A stretch of 64,000 nucleotides of DNA, from positions 67,337 to 131,336 of the forward strand of contig DLRM01000007.1 in NCBI GenBank assembly GCA_002500505.1. Direction: 5' to 3'. Shown one piece after another: positions 43,790-53,216 of this stretch. Position numbers and translations under genes: made by a program. Under the pieces are notes generated by a model that had not been told where the DNA came from, searched no databases, and was given only the letters and a program-made list of their open reading frames with translations. Every line of letters begins with the position of its first letter. Positions within the stretch are counted from its first letter, which is position 1. The stretch is from Planctomycetes bacterium UBA7888. GTDB taxonomy: Bacteria; Planctomycetota; UBA1135.

Positions 43790-44775
43790 TAGAGTTTTTT
43801 ACGCAAAAAGACAAGAATCCCCAAACCGTAGGAAAAAACGCACATGAAAAGGGAGCCTAATCGCCCAATGCCCAAGGCAGCCGGATCCAAAGGGGGAATA
43901 TCCGTGTACCCATCAGCAAAATGGGTAGCCAATCCGAGAGGCGATTGCGTCCCCATGCCGGGCAACCAATCGGCAAAGACCCACCAAGCACGGTCACCCA
44001 TCTCCGGAGCGAGAAAGACACCGAATGTCAATACAGCTCCTAAAGCAACTCCTGAAGCCAAGGCTCCCGTCGGCAAAAGAATGCTCATGAGAAAAGCAAG
44101 AAGACCAAGAGCAGCAAGAGGTAATAGAGCCTCTTGCAAAGAGGAAAGAATACCATTTCGGATTTCGCTTTCTTTCGCAATCAAAAGAGGAATAAAAGCG
44201 TAAAACTCATCGGGTATTTCCAAATCAGGGTCATCATCAAGTTCGGCAGCAAGTTGGTCCGCTCGAATCCCTTCATTACTGAGCCAAGCTTCGAAAGCAG
44301 CCTCTCCCTCTGGGTCGGGATCCAAAAGAACGGGGTCGGTAATGACATGTCCCCCATCGAAGAAAATGGAAGCGGATAAGGATGCGCTTCCCACAACCGT
44401 GACCCCAAAAAACAGAGGGATGAACAAGGCCATGCCAGCCCGGGCACTTAAGAAGTCAAAGCGAGAAATCCTCCGACAAAGAGGGTCTCGCACCGCCCCC
44501 ATTCCAACTTCTCTTGGCAACGCACCTCCCAACAAAACAATGGTTGCCAGTTCTGCCAAAACAAATCCAAAGCCAGCCGCCTGTCCAAAGCGTGGCCAAA
44601 AATTTTGGTGATTGGCCGCAAGGCCATCCAGTTCACCGCTTGCTCCAAAGGAAAGCCAAGCCCAAAGCGTGCGGAGAAAAACTCCCACCAGAATTAAAAT
44701 CCAGGCATTCCGGAAATTACGACGGCGAAACAATGCCCAGAACTCGCCACAAAAAGCTCGGAGGAAGGGGCTCAT
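43789..44775 (-). CDS. ABC-2-type transporter permease
   Basis: A 328-aa membrane protein with about six hydrophobic segments (FRNAWILILVGVFLRTLWA; FGFVLAELATIVLLGG; ALFIPLFFGVTVVGSASL; ALLPLAALGLLAFLMSILL; ALASGVALGAVLTFGVFLA; FMCVFSYGLGILVFLR) and an extracytoplasmic acidic loop of about 70 residues. Start ATG overlaps the ATPase gene stop by 4 bases, so the two form one transporter with likely export function. Substrate unknown. Confidence 0.8.
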   Translation of the reverse strand: MSPFLRAFCGEFWALFRRRNFRNAWILILVGVFLRTLWAWLSFGASGELDGLAANHQNFWPRFGQAAGFGFVLAELATIVLLGGALPREVGMGAVRDPLCRRISRFDFLSARAGMALFIPLFFGVTVVGSASLSASIFFDGGHVITDPVLLDPDPEGEAAFEAWLSNEGIRADQLAAELDDDPDLEIPDEFYAFIPLLIAKESEIRNGILSSLQEALLPLAALGLLAFLMSILLPTGALASGVALGAVLTFGVFLAPEMGDRAWWVFADWLPGMGTQSPLGLATHFADGYTDIPPLDPAALGIGRLGSLFMCVFSYGLGILVFLRKKL

Positions 44776-45683
44776 GAAACCGCCTCGTGAAAGACATCCA
44801 TTAAGCTGGCGCGATGAGGAGTGAACGCATCCAAACCAACTTCAGCTTGGACTATGCGAGAGCAAAACGATGCAAGATGGACTTCTTTGCTCAAATGAAC
44901 GATGAGGCGCCCATCTTCTCGAGACTCGACAGAAGACACTGCCTTGTCTTGATTCAGAAAAGACTGGGCGGCTTGTGGTTTTTCGCAATGTAATTCAACG
45001 GAGTCCCCCGTTCTTGCCAAAAGGTCGGCCGTGGCACCTTCCAGGATGACTTTCCCTTGTTCCACTAAGCCAACGCGATTACAAAACTCCTGTACTTCAC
45101 GAAGATGGTGGCTCGAAAGCACAACTGTAACCGCCTCTTCGAATGCCAATTTTTTGAAAAGGTGCAAAAGTTGCTCAACCCCTTCTGGGTCTAAGCCTGA
45201 CAAAGGTTCATCCAGAATGAGAATCTTTGGGTTTCCTAGTAGAGCGCGGGCAACAGCCGCACGGCGGCCTTGGCCGTGAGAGAGTTTGTCGCCTCGATTG
45301 TGCTGCCTTTGCTCTAAGCCCACGAGCTTTAGAACTTCATCAACGGTGCGACCCTCCTTGATTCCTCCTCGTATCCGAGCAAGCTCCAGGTTTTGTCGAA
45401 CAGAAAGGGTGTCATCCAGGCCAGGAGGGTCCAGGGCTACCCCGATGGGGACAGGGACTTGGTGGAGTTTTCTGGAAGAAGTCCCCAAAACCTCAGCCTG
45501 GCCGCGATAGGCAGGCAAAAAGCCCAGGAGGGCACGCAAAGTGGTCGTTTTACCAGCCCCATTACGGCCTAATAGGCCATACAAGTCTCCTTGATAGACC
45601 TGCATATCCACCCCCTGAAGGATGGGCGTTTTCCCCAATTCCAACTCAAGGCCTTGGGTGCGCAGGGCAGGGGTAGTGGACAC
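44772..45683 (-). CDS. ABC transporter ATP-binding protein
   Basis: A 303-aa ATPase from a GTG start. Walker A is GRNGAGKTT, signature LSHGQGRRAAVARAL (His replaces the second Gly of LSGGQ), Walker B ILILDEPLSGLDPEG, and the switch HHLREV. A C-terminal domain of about 80 residues (VGLDAFTPHRASLMDVF) is typical of ABC-2 ATPases. It opens the six-gene minus-strand operon. The divergent DUF1579 gene begins only 26 bases away. Confidence 0.92.
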   Translation of the reverse strand: MSTTPALRTQGLELELGKTPILQGVDMQVYQGDLYGLLGRNGAGKTTTLRALLGFLPAYRGQAEVLGTSSRKLHQVPVPIGVALDPPGLDDTLSVRQNLELARIRGGIKEGRTVDEVLKLVGLEQRQHNRGDKLSHGQGRRAAVARALLGNPKILILDEPLSGLDPEGVEQLLHLFKKLAFEEAVTVVLSSHHLREVQEFCNRVGLVEQGKVILEGATADLLARTGDSVELHCEKPQAAQSFLNQDKAVSSVESREDGRLIVHLSKEVHLASFCSRIVQAEVGLDAFTPHRASLMDVFHEAVS

Positions 45684-45693
45684 GCCTCCAGGA

Positions 45694-45699
45694 TAGAAT
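45694..45699 (+). promoter_or_regulatory. Candidate -10 box (TAGAAT) for the DUF1579-like gene
   Basis: TAGAAT (5 of 6 consensus) ends 10 bases before the ATG at 45710, with no Shine-Dalgarno sequence and no clear -35, again a near-leaderless layout. Confidence 0.35.
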
Positions 45700-45709
45700 C
45701 CGCCTCGCC

Positions 45710-46675
45710 ATGCTTACAGCCTTCCTTCTCTCCTATTATATTTTTCAGGACCCCAATGTCCCGGAAAAACCTGAGCCGGCACCGCCCCCCCTTTTGATGA
45801 GGGTTCTCCACCCAACCTTGACGGGTCTTGAAAAAGGCCCGGAACCCCGTTCCAGAGGTTGGATTAAGACCCAACCCATCTTGGCCGGGAAATGGCTCCA
45901 AGTGAGGTATCACCAAGTATGGGAAGACGAGACCGTTGAGCCGCACCTCATGACTCAGATTATGAAACAGGGCGAAAACAATGAAATTGAAGCCTGGCAG
46001 TTTGATGCTAAGGGTGATTTTTCTAAGTGGAGTGGCCAAATATCCAAACGCGGAATGGTTTTAGAAACCCTATCGAAGGGCGTTGTAGTGGGCCGCCAAG
46101 TCTATGAATGGGACCAGGGAGGCTTTCATTTTCGCCTTCTTGGGCCAGGCAAGGCAGAAGAGAAGTTGGTTGAGTGGTTTCACGCGCACTATCAACCCAC
46201 TTCCGCTTGGGAAGAGCCGAAGCTCAACCCGAAATTCCAAACAGAAGTCAAAGAGATCCCATACTCTTGGTACTTGGGCGAATTTAGCGGCAAAGAGCTT
46301 TCGGTTTTCGGCCCAACAACGGCCTACATGAAAACAACATTGGGCCCAGGACCATGGTTCACTTCCAATTACGAAACCAAGGCCACTGGAACAATGGTCT
46401 TTTCAGGAATGGGTTTTGTTTCTGCAAAAAAAAATGGCTCCTATGATTTGTATTGGTTCGAGTCCTCTGGAGGACACCAGAAGATGTCTGGACTGCTTGA
46501 CAATTCAGGCACCGCAATCGTTGAAATGAAGAACGAAAAGGGCCAAGTTATTGAGCGTCATATGGATCAACGCCAAGACAAGAATCACTACACTTTCACG
46601 ATTGAACAATTGAACCTCGAAACCCAAGAGTGGTCGCCCTTTATGACTGGAGAATATGTCCGTAAGACCGATTGA
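45710..46675 (+). CDS. DUF1579-like protein
   Basis: A 321-aa protein resembling DUF1579: GKWLQVRYHQVWEDETVEPHL and later YLGEFSGKELSVFG, TGTMVFSGMGFVSAKKNG, beta strands of a lipocalin-like or FABP-like barrel. Whether the hydrophobic start (MLTAFLLSYYIFQ) is a signal is unclear. Function unknown. Its end overlaps the next gene by 20 bases, so translation may be coupled. Confidence 0.65.
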   Translation: MLTAFLLSYYIFQDPNVPEKPEPAPPPLLMRVLHPTLTGLEKGPEPRSRGWIKTQPILAGKWLQVRYHQVWEDETVEPHLMTQIMKQGENNEIEAWQFDAKGDFSKWSGQISKRGMVLETLSKGVVVGRQVYEWDQGGFHFRLLGPGKAEEKLVEWFHAHYQPTSAWEEPKLNPKFQTEVKEIPYSWYLGEFSGKELSVFGPTTAYMKTTLGPGPWFTSNYETKATGTMVFSGMGFVSAKKNGSYDLYWFESSGGHQKMSGLLDNSGTAIVEMKNEKGQVIERHMDQRQDKNHYTFTIEQLNLETQEWSPFMTGEYVRKTD

Positions 46676-47369
46676 TTCTTTCAAGGCGATTAGCTTTGAC
46701 TGTTTTGGAACTCTCATTGATTGGAGGGCCGGCCAAAGAAGAGTACTTGAGCAATTCCCAAGCTTGAGGAGCCATTCGGATTTCCTGGATCAGCTCATTG
46801 ATGCGCGAGGAAGCGTGGAACGGGAGCTCCAACAAAAGGAATGGCAGCCCTATGAAACTATTCTGGAGGAATCCATTGCCCAAGCTGTCCAAGAGATTTG
46901 CGGAGAAACTCTGACTCCGACCGAACAGCGCGCCTTTGCCGCAGGCCAAGTTGGGTGGCCTGCGCATGCCGACACTCGCCACTCTCTTCAACAGCTTGCA
47001 GATTGTGTCCCTATTTGCCTCCTATCCAATTGCGATGCCCAAACTCTTCGCCTCTGCGCTTGGAAACACTTTCCAGAAACCTCCATCCGCCTCTTTGTTT
47101 CCTCGGAGGATGTTCGCGCCTACAAGCCTTCTTCCCAACATTGGGATACTCTTCTCTCTGAATTAAAACTGGAGCCACATGAGGTTCTCCATGTTTCCTT
47201 CTCACCAGAGTACGACTTGATTCCAGCAAGCCAATTAGGGTTCCAACTAGCTTGGATTCAAAGGGATGGACCGCCAAACTTGGATGGCGTCCATGTGGCC
47301 TTTAAGGCTAAGAACCTCCAAGATTTATGCCAAATACTCCAAGCGCCAGAACTGAATTCTAAAGCTTGA
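46656..47369 (+). CDS. HAD-superfamily hydrolase (haloacid dehalogenase type)
   Basis: A 237-aa protein. Motif I reads SFDCFGTLIDWRAG (about 12-25), motif II LLSNCDA near 120, motif III (K in DVRAYKPSSQHWDTL) and motif IV EVLHVSFSPEYDLIPASQLGFQLAWI near 180-205, as in the type II haloacid dehalogenase/ phosphatase group. The second motif-I residue is Cys-Phe-Gly rather than DxD, as in dehalogenases. Substrate not predictable. Its last 11 bases overlap the end of the convergent tricorn-like gene. Confidence 0.85.
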   Translation: MSVRPIDSFKAISFDCFGTLIDWRAGQRRVLEQFPSLRSHSDFLDQLIDARGSVERELQQKEWQPYETILEESIAQAVQEICGETLTPTEQRAFAAGQVGWPAHADTRHSLQQLADCVPICLLSNCDAQTLRLCAWKHFPETSIRLFVSSEDVRAYKPSSQHWDTLLSELKLEPHEVLHVSFSPEYDLIPASQLGFQLAWIQRDGPPNLDGVHVAFKAKNLQDLCQILQAPELNSKA

Positions 47370-50300
47370 GGCCAACTTCAATCGCCTTTTCTAACTGACG
47401 ATCCAAGCCCGCTGCGAAATCCCCTGGAAGGTTTTCGACGGGGTAGTCCGGTGGACAACCATTCAATTCCATATTGGTTTGGCCTTTATCGTTGACGTAC
47501 CAACCGCGGAAAGGAACTCGGACAAAGGAACCATCTAAGAGACCGGAGCCACCGGTAGAAATCACTGCGCCATAGGTTTTCTTGCCAACTACGGGTCCGC
47601 GTCCTAGGGTCTTAATGGACCAAGAAAAGATTTCTGCATTGGAGTAGGAGTTCTCGTTGCAAAGGACTACAACGGGTTTGTCCCAAGAGGCAAAGACACG
47701 CCGACCTTGGGGATAGCCCTTTCCTCCCCCCCGCGGAATAGTCGTGGCGTGATCTTTCACCATGAGCATGGCAAGCACCATGTCGGTAGTCCATCCTCCG
47801 CCATTCTCTCGAACATCGATCAAGAGCCCCTCCTTCTCGTGGCCAGCACGGAAAAGGTCACGTTCGAATTCCAGCAAGCTTCCCGTGCCCATCCCTTCAA
47901 TGTGGATGTATCCGAGCTTTCCCTCGGAGGCTTCTTCGACTCGTGCTCGAGCAAGCTCCACATTGCGGCGGTATAGGGCCGACCGCACAGCGCTCCATGC
48001 GGTTGGGCGAATCAATACAAGCCTTTCCTGATTGTCTGGGCTTCGCACCAGCAACTCAGTTTCTTCACCAGAAGTTCCAAGCATGGCTTGCGCCCAATTC
48101 TCGCCGGAGAGATAAGGAAGGCCATTGACCTCAAGAACCGTATCTCCAGGATGAAGTCTTGAATGCTCTCGGTGCGCAGAAAGTCCTTTCACGACTTCCA
48201 AAACCTTGCGACCGGGCCCTTCATGGGTGGAATCCCAAAGAACACCCAAGGCGCCAGTGGAGTGACGGTCCGTCTCAGCTGGGCTCGTGGAACCCTCCCC
48301 ATAAAAACCCATATGGCTTGCATTCATTTCGCCCAGCATCCAATTAATCGCGACTTCAAAATCCTCTGGTGTAGAAGCAGCCTTAGCCAGGGGTCGCCAT
48401 TTTTCAAGGGATGCACTCCAATCGTGACCATGAAAGCCTGGGTCGTAAAACATGCGGTCCAAAACGCGCCAGGCCTGCTTCATCACTTCCTCTCGAAGCG
48501 TGGGGCGGCTCTCGCGGAAGCTCAGATTAAATGGATACTCTTTTCCCTTTGTCCCAAGCTCTTTGATTTTTCCACTCTTCACGAAAAAAGCTGCTTTGTC
48601 ATGCAAAAGAAAACTGGATACCGTGGAAGAGTCCAATTCCTTAGTCTTTTTGTTCCAAAGCTCTACTTCATAGAAGCCAGAACTTCCTTTGCTTCCCGAA
48701 GTTAAACGAGTCCCCTGAGAAGCATTGAAATAAATCTTGTCCGAATCCGCATTCCATCCCAATGCCCGTTCATTGCCCTCAAAGCGAGTCATGCGTGAAA
48801 GTCGAATGGGCAGGTCTTCGAAATCGATCTCGACGGGGTCTACATCTTCCTCCTCCTTTTCATCGTCTTCCTCTGCTTCTCCATCTACTTCTTTGGGTTC
48901 TTCTTCTTTAGATTCCTCATCAGCCGCTGCCTTTTTCTTGGCCTCTTTCTTCTTTTCTTTCTCTGCCTTTTTCTTCGCTTCTTCTTTGGCTTCTTCAGCC
49001 TCGAGGCGTTCCCGTTTGGTCATTTGTGAATCTTCCCGCTGAAGCCAAGCAACATAGACATCGGTTTCGTCCAGCATTTGCCGGCGAGAAGTAAAGCTGA
49101 GTTTTCTGCCATCGGGTGACCAGTGAGGATTCGTGTCGTCGTCAGGGTGACGAGTTAGGTTGTAAGGTTCAAAGTCCTCATCCGCCCGGGTAACAAAAAC
49201 ATCATTGTTGAAATCATCATTCTCTTGGGAGTAAGCCAACCACCGAGAGTCCGGCGCCCACTCAAAATTAGGGGCGGAAAAGCCATCCGTCAAAGTTCGC
49301 TGAACTTCAAGGGAGGTCGAATCACCAACAACCAATTTCCCGGCCCCTTGGATCCAAGCTAGGAACTCGCCATTAGGAGACAAAGCCGGGCTAGCTTCAT
49401 CAAAGTCAGTTTCAGTCAATCGCTCCAATTCGAAACGACGGGATTGGTAGAAAGGAGTGTCCTCATTGATGGGTCGCGTTCGATACAGCTCAGCATTCCC
49501 TTCTCGTTCACTGACAAATAAGAGAGCCTTCCCCTCTTCAACCCAAACAGGCGAGTAATCCGGAGCCGGGTGAGTCGTAATGCGAGCGCAACGCTCAATG
49601 TCATCATGCTTACGAAGAACAAATACATCTCCTCGGCTTACAAAAGCAATGGACTCGCCGTCAGGAGATACTGCCAAGTCGCTGGCACCCTCTGAAATCG
49701 TGACTTCTCCCTGTTCAGGAATGGATGGATCAAAACTGCCATAGACTGGAAATTCCCTAGCCTTCTCCGTAACAGTATTCACCAAAATAAGGCCATCGTC
49801 TAATTCGCCAATAATGGCAGAGCCATCGGCGGATGCATTCGCCCATCGAATGGACTTGCCCCCCGGATGGAACATCAACTCGGGCCGCCCACCTTTGGCA
49901 AGAACCCGCCAAAGGCCTAAGTCGCGGCCCTCTTCATTTCCTTTGCAGGCGCGATCCGACAAAAACCAAATGGTGTTCCCGGTCGGAGAGAACATGGGGT
50001 CCAAATCATTTCCATCAAACTTGGTGAGCTCGCGATGTTCGCCAGTCTCTGCATCCCAAATCCAAAGAGCACTCGAAGCAGGTCCGCGATAAGCTCGACG
50101 CTTTGGGCTTCCGTGTCCTCTTTCATAGACCACCTTGGCGCCATCTCCCCAAGTCGTAGGTCGCAGCATTGGGGCATCAATAAGAAGGGTGGGAGTACGC
50201 CCATCCCGATAGGCCACCCATGCGCCCTGACCACGACGGGCGTATCGCCGCATGCGAGTTGCCCCAATTAAGAGACGATCATTGTCCAACCATCCGTGAA

Positions 50301-50646
50301 GAACTTCCGACTCGGAATGCCATGTAACACGCAGAGGAGTCCCCCCTTCAGCGGGAAGAATAAAAACATCGTTGTTCCCAAAACGATTGCTCAAAAAAGC
50401 AATCCACTTCCCATCGGGAGACCAAAACGGTTGGCCGTCATAAGCATCATGAGCCGTTAAGCGCTGGGCTCGACCATCTCGAGTGGAAGCAACCCAGATG
50501 TCACCTTGGTGGCAAAATGCCGCCTGAGAGGCATCCGGCGAAAGGGATGGATGCCTGGGGAAAAAAAGCTCGTCTCCTCCTTTGGCTTCCAAGCCAATAT
50601 TGAGAGAAAAAGAGAAAAGGGGAATCAGCCAGAGCAGACGGTTCAT
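47359..50646 (-). CDS. Tricorn-like protease with PD40 propeller, PDZ and S41 domains
   Basis: A 1095-aa protein with a signal peptide (LLWLIPLFSFSLNIGL). PD40/WD40-like blades fill about 25-530 (SPDGKWIAFLSNR, SPDGESIAFVSRG, SPNGEFLAW, APDSRWLAYS, SPDGRKLSFTSRR). A highly charged Glu/Lys linker covers about 560-640, then a C1-like region, the catalytic set ASHMGF near 785, a PDZ domain (LEVVKGLSAHREHSRLHPGD, about 815-870), and the S41 core with DVRENGGGW near 935, NSYSNAEIFSW (nucleophile Ser) near 985 and GKKTYGAVISTGG. Exported, so it is a periplasmic tricorn-type peptidase, unlike the cytosolic archaeal enzyme. Convergent with the HAD gene. Confidence 0.9.
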   Translation of the reverse strand: MNRLLWLIPLFSFSLNIGLEAKGGDELFFPRHPSLSPDASQAAFCHQGDIWVASTRDGRAQRLTAHDAYDGQPFWSPDGKWIAFLSNRFGNNDVFILPAEGGTPLRVTWHSESEVLHGWLDNDRLLIGATRMRRYARRGQGAWVAYRDGRTPTLLIDAPMLRPTTWGDGAKVVYERGHGSPKRRAYRGPASSALWIWDAETGEHRELTKFDGNDLDPMFSPTGNTIWFLSDRACKGNEEGRDLGLWRVLAKGGRPELMFHPGGKSIRWANASADGSAIIGELDDGLILVNTVTEKAREFPVYGSFDPSIPEQGEVTISEGASDLAVSPDGESIAFVSRGDVFVLRKHDDIERCARITTHPAPDYSPVWVEEGKALLFVSEREGNAELYRTRPINEDTPFYQSRRFELERLTETDFDEASPALSPNGEFLAWIQGAGKLVVGDSTSLEVQRTLTDGFSAPNFEWAPDSRWLAYSQENDDFNNDVFVTRADEDFEPYNLTRHPDDDTNPHWSPDGRKLSFTSRRQMLDETDVYVAWLQREDSQMTKRERLEAEEAKEEAKKKAEKEKKKEAKKKAAADEESKEEEPKEVDGEAEEDDEKEEEDVDPVEIDFEDLPIRLSRMTRFEGNERALGWNADSDKIYFNASQGTRLTSGSKGSSGFYEVELWNKKTKELDSSTVSSFLLHDKAAFFVKSGKIKELGTKGKEYPFNLSFRESRPTLREEVMKQAWRVLDRMFYDPGFHGHDWSASLEKWRPLAKAASTPEDFEVAINWMLGEMNASHMGFYGEGSTSPAETDRHSTGALGVLWDSTHEGPGRKVLEVVKGLSAHREHSRLHPGDTVLEVNGLPYLSGENWAQAMLGTSGEETELLVRSPDNQERLVLIRPTAWSAVRSALYRRNVELARARVEEASEGKLGYIHIEGMGTGSLLEFERDLFRAGHEKEGLLIDVRENGGGWTTDMVLAMLMVKDHATTIPRGGGKGYPQGRRVFASWDKPVVVLCNENSYSNAEIFSWSIKTLGRGPVVGKKTYGAVISTGGSGLLDGSFVRVPFRGWYVNDKGQTNMELNGCPPDYPVENLPGDFAAGLDRQLEKAIEVGLKL

Positions 50647-50673
50647 AGTCGCCCAAGATACCCTCGCGCTGAA

Positions 50674-52143
50674 TTAGGAGATGCGTCGAATCTCCAGCTC
50701 AAGAGTGTGCATATTTGAGTCTGCCTCGTCCCTCCATGCCTGGCTCAAAAACAGATGTGCCTCTGAATTGAGCGGATAAAGTCCCCGGAAACCAACGGAG
50801 CCCTGGGCTGGGTTTTCGACTGAGACGCGAATGGGAGGTTGAGAAGAGGTCTCTCCATCGTGTTCAGTGGAAGCAGGGACATCATCTGCAAGCAACATGG
50901 AAACTGATTCCGGAAAAGAAAACTCCGACACGCCACAATCCACGGCCAGTTTGCCATCTTTTTGCATAGTTATGCTCCCCAAGAATCCAGCAAATAGCGG
51001 AGTCAAGATGGGGTCAGGAATTCGTGCGTTGGAAGCAATTTCAACATCCCAGTCAGAGACTGCCTGTGCGGCAACCCCATGCGCAAACTGAAGAGGCAGC
51101 TCGGGAGCAAGAAAAGCCTCAAAAGTTTGTCCTCCGGTGAGCTCGCCCGCTTCAAAAACCCGCATTTGAATGCGGTACTTCTGTGTGGGAGCCGAGGCAA
51201 AGGCCTCGGCAGCTGCCCCTATGGCGAGTTGCTCGGCATGCTCCCCCTCAAATGCAAGCCACCCAGATTCATGGGACCAAACGGAACTCTGCTCCCGAAG
51301 TTTCCCGATGAAAGCTGGATAAGAATCAAGAGAAGCAAGGTTGGGAACTCCCAAAAAGCGTGTCCCATTTTGAGTTTGGCCAATGGAGGGAACCGGGCCA
51401 TTCAATTGGAGATGTAAGAAAAGAGTTTCCCCATTTTGTGAAGGGAGCGAAAGGATTTCTTTTACCCCTGGTTTGAGGAAAAATGTCGATCCGTATTCTG
51501 TGACTTCTCGGCTCAAGCGCTCGATGCCACCTGTCATACAACTTGCTCCCAAAGCAATGATTTCCACAGGAGAGGGTTGGGTGTCCACGTACGCCACCTC
51601 AACTTGCCATCCCGAATCGACAATACTGAAGGCGCGCAAAGACAGAGATCTTCCCCGTACTAAATAGTCGACTGAAGGGTCAGCAATGCTGGCTCGCTGA
51701 GCCACTTCCACATCAAAATCACCTACTTTGGCTTCGGCCACGATTCTCCCAAAACGAATAGGAATCCCTGAGAAGATTGGCGATTCCCCAGATAAAAGAA
51801 CGCTCCCCTCTCCATCGACTATCGAGCACGATGCCGTGATGGGAGCCGATGTTGCAATGGATTTCCAAGCCTCCCGAGAACCTTCGGACCAGGAATGAGT
51901 CTCTGCAAGGTGCCTTGAAAGAGCTTCAAGACCCTGAAGTTCTTGATTCGACTCCTCATCTTGAAACCAAGAAGGAGAAAGGCGTTCCCAGAACTGATTT
52001 GGTGTCTCAGAGCCCATCCAATTACCCATTTTGAAAAATTGGTCATAGGTTTGGCTGTGAGCGGGCTTTGAAGGGTGAGGAAATGGGCCGATAGCATCTT
52101 GAGCTAAAGCCAGACAATACAAAGAGATAGACGTAAGAATCAT
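50674..52143 (-). CDS. Exported protein of unknown function
   Basis: A 489-aa protein with an N-terminal signal peptide (LTSISLYCLALAQ). The body is beta-rich with no recognised motif; segments GIPIRFGRIVAEAKVGDFDVEVAQ and FAHGVAAQAVSDWDVEIA share a pattern that may mark two copies of one domain. It is followed after 27 bases by the tricorn-like protease on the same strand, so the two may be co-expressed. Divergent from the diguanylate cyclase across 125 bases. Confidence 0.6.
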   Translation of the reverse strand: MILTSISLYCLALAQDAIGPFPHPSKPAHSQTYDQFFKMGNWMGSETPNQFWERLSPSWFQDEESNQELQGLEALSRHLAETHSWSEGSREAWKSIATSAPITASCSIVDGEGSVLLSGESPIFSGIPIRFGRIVAEAKVGDFDVEVAQRASIADPSVDYLVRGRSLSLRAFSIVDSGWQVEVAYVDTQPSPVEIIALGASCMTGGIERLSREVTEYGSTFFLKPGVKEILSLPSQNGETLFLHLQLNGPVPSIGQTQNGTRFLGVPNLASLDSYPAFIGKLREQSSVWSHESGWLAFEGEHAEQLAIGAAAEAFASAPTQKYRIQMRVFEAGELTGGQTFEAFLAPELPLQFAHGVAAQAVSDWDVEIASNARIPDPILTPLFAGFLGSITMQKDGKLAVDCGVSEFSFPESVSMLLADDVPASTEHDGETSSQPPIRVSVENPAQGSVGFRGLYPLNSEAHLFLSQAWRDEADSNMHTLELEIRRIS

Positions 52144-52268
52144 GATTTTTTGTTGGGCTTTAGGAGCCTAGTCCGCCCGAACACTAAGGAAACTTCAGTT
52201 TCGGCTCCAAAAGACCGAAAAAGGGTGGTAGGGCTTCACTTTCCTGCCCAAACTCGCAACGCCACTCC

Positions 52269-53216
52269 ATGAACATCCTGATTTCCGAAAACGACTCTGT
52301 CACATGCCGCATGCTCCGGCGAACCCTCGAATCTTGGGGGCACACTGTTTTTTCCGCTGAAGATGGGGACACGGCTTGGGCCATATACCAGCAGGAACTT
52401 CCCAATTTGGTCATTACAGACTGGGTCATGCCTGGTTTTGACGGCCCTGAACTTTGTCGCCGAATTAGGGCAGCAAACCTCCATTCCGCGAACCCTGTTT
52501 ATGTCATTCTGTTGACAGCTCGGAATTCCGTTCAATCGCTCGCTGCGGGTTTCGCTGCGGGCGCTGACGATTACATAACTAAACCTTTTGATAATGCCGA
52601 ACTTCGGGCACGCGTCCACGCCGGCATGCGAATCATTGCACTTCAACAAGAACTTATTTCAGCACGAGAAGAAATGGAAAGACTCTCTCTTACAGATTCC
52701 CTGACTGGCTTGCTCAACAGACGCGCACTAGTCGAAGCCCTTCGCCGAGACGAAGATCGTATGCGCCGCGAAAACCGCGCCATTGGCGTAGTCCTCACAG
52801 ATGTTGATAACTTCAAAAATTTCAACGACCGTTACGGGCACGAAACTGGTGATCGCGTTTTGGAATTGGTGGCCAACTGCATGAAAGCAAGCGTACGCAC
52901 CGGTGACTATGTCGGCCGCTGGGGCGGAGAAGAATTTCTCCTCGTCCTTCCCGGGGCAGACATTATTCAGAGCGCAGAAGTTGCGGAACGATGCAGAGTC
53001 ATGCTGGAGAGCCAACGCATTACCACTCCAAACGGCGAGGTTCTTCAAATGACCAGCTCCTTTGGAGCAGCTTCTACCGAGGGCACTAACCGAGTGGACG
53101 TGATGTCACTCGTGCAACAGGCCGATAAAGCCATGTACTGGGCAAAAGAGGCTGGCCGAAACCGCGTAAAAATCTATGTGAGCTCGGCAGACCCTGCCAA
53201 TCGAAAGGCAGGCTAA
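52269..53216 (+). CDS. PleD-like diguanylate cyclase response regulator
   Basis: A 315-aa protein: a receiver domain (1-120) with D51 (VITDWVMPG) and K105 (TKPF), then a GGDEF domain starting LTDSLTGLLNRRALVEAL. The active-site GGEEF (219-223) is intact and the allosteric I-site RTGD lies 5 residues before it (210-213), so both cyclase activity and c-di-GMP feedback inhibition are expected. It makes c-di-GMP from two GTP when phosphorylated. No kinase is adjacent; the orphan kinase at 15.5 kb is one candidate. The stop overlaps the convergent TauE gene by 4 bases. Confidence 0.93.
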   Translation: MNILISENDSVTCRMLRRTLESWGHTVFSAEDGDTAWAIYQQELPNLVITDWVMPGFDGPELCRRIRAANLHSANPVYVILLTARNSVQSLAAGFAAGADDYITKPFDNAELRARVHAGMRIIALQQELISAREEMERLSLTDSLTGLLNRRALVEALRRDEDRMRRENRAIGVVLTDVDNFKNFNDRYGHETGDRVLELVANCMKASVRTGDYVGRWGGEEFLLVLPGADIIQSAEVAERCRVMLESQRITTPNGEVLQMTSSFGAASTEGTNRVDVMSLVQQADKAMYWAKEAGRNRVKIYVSSADPANRKAG

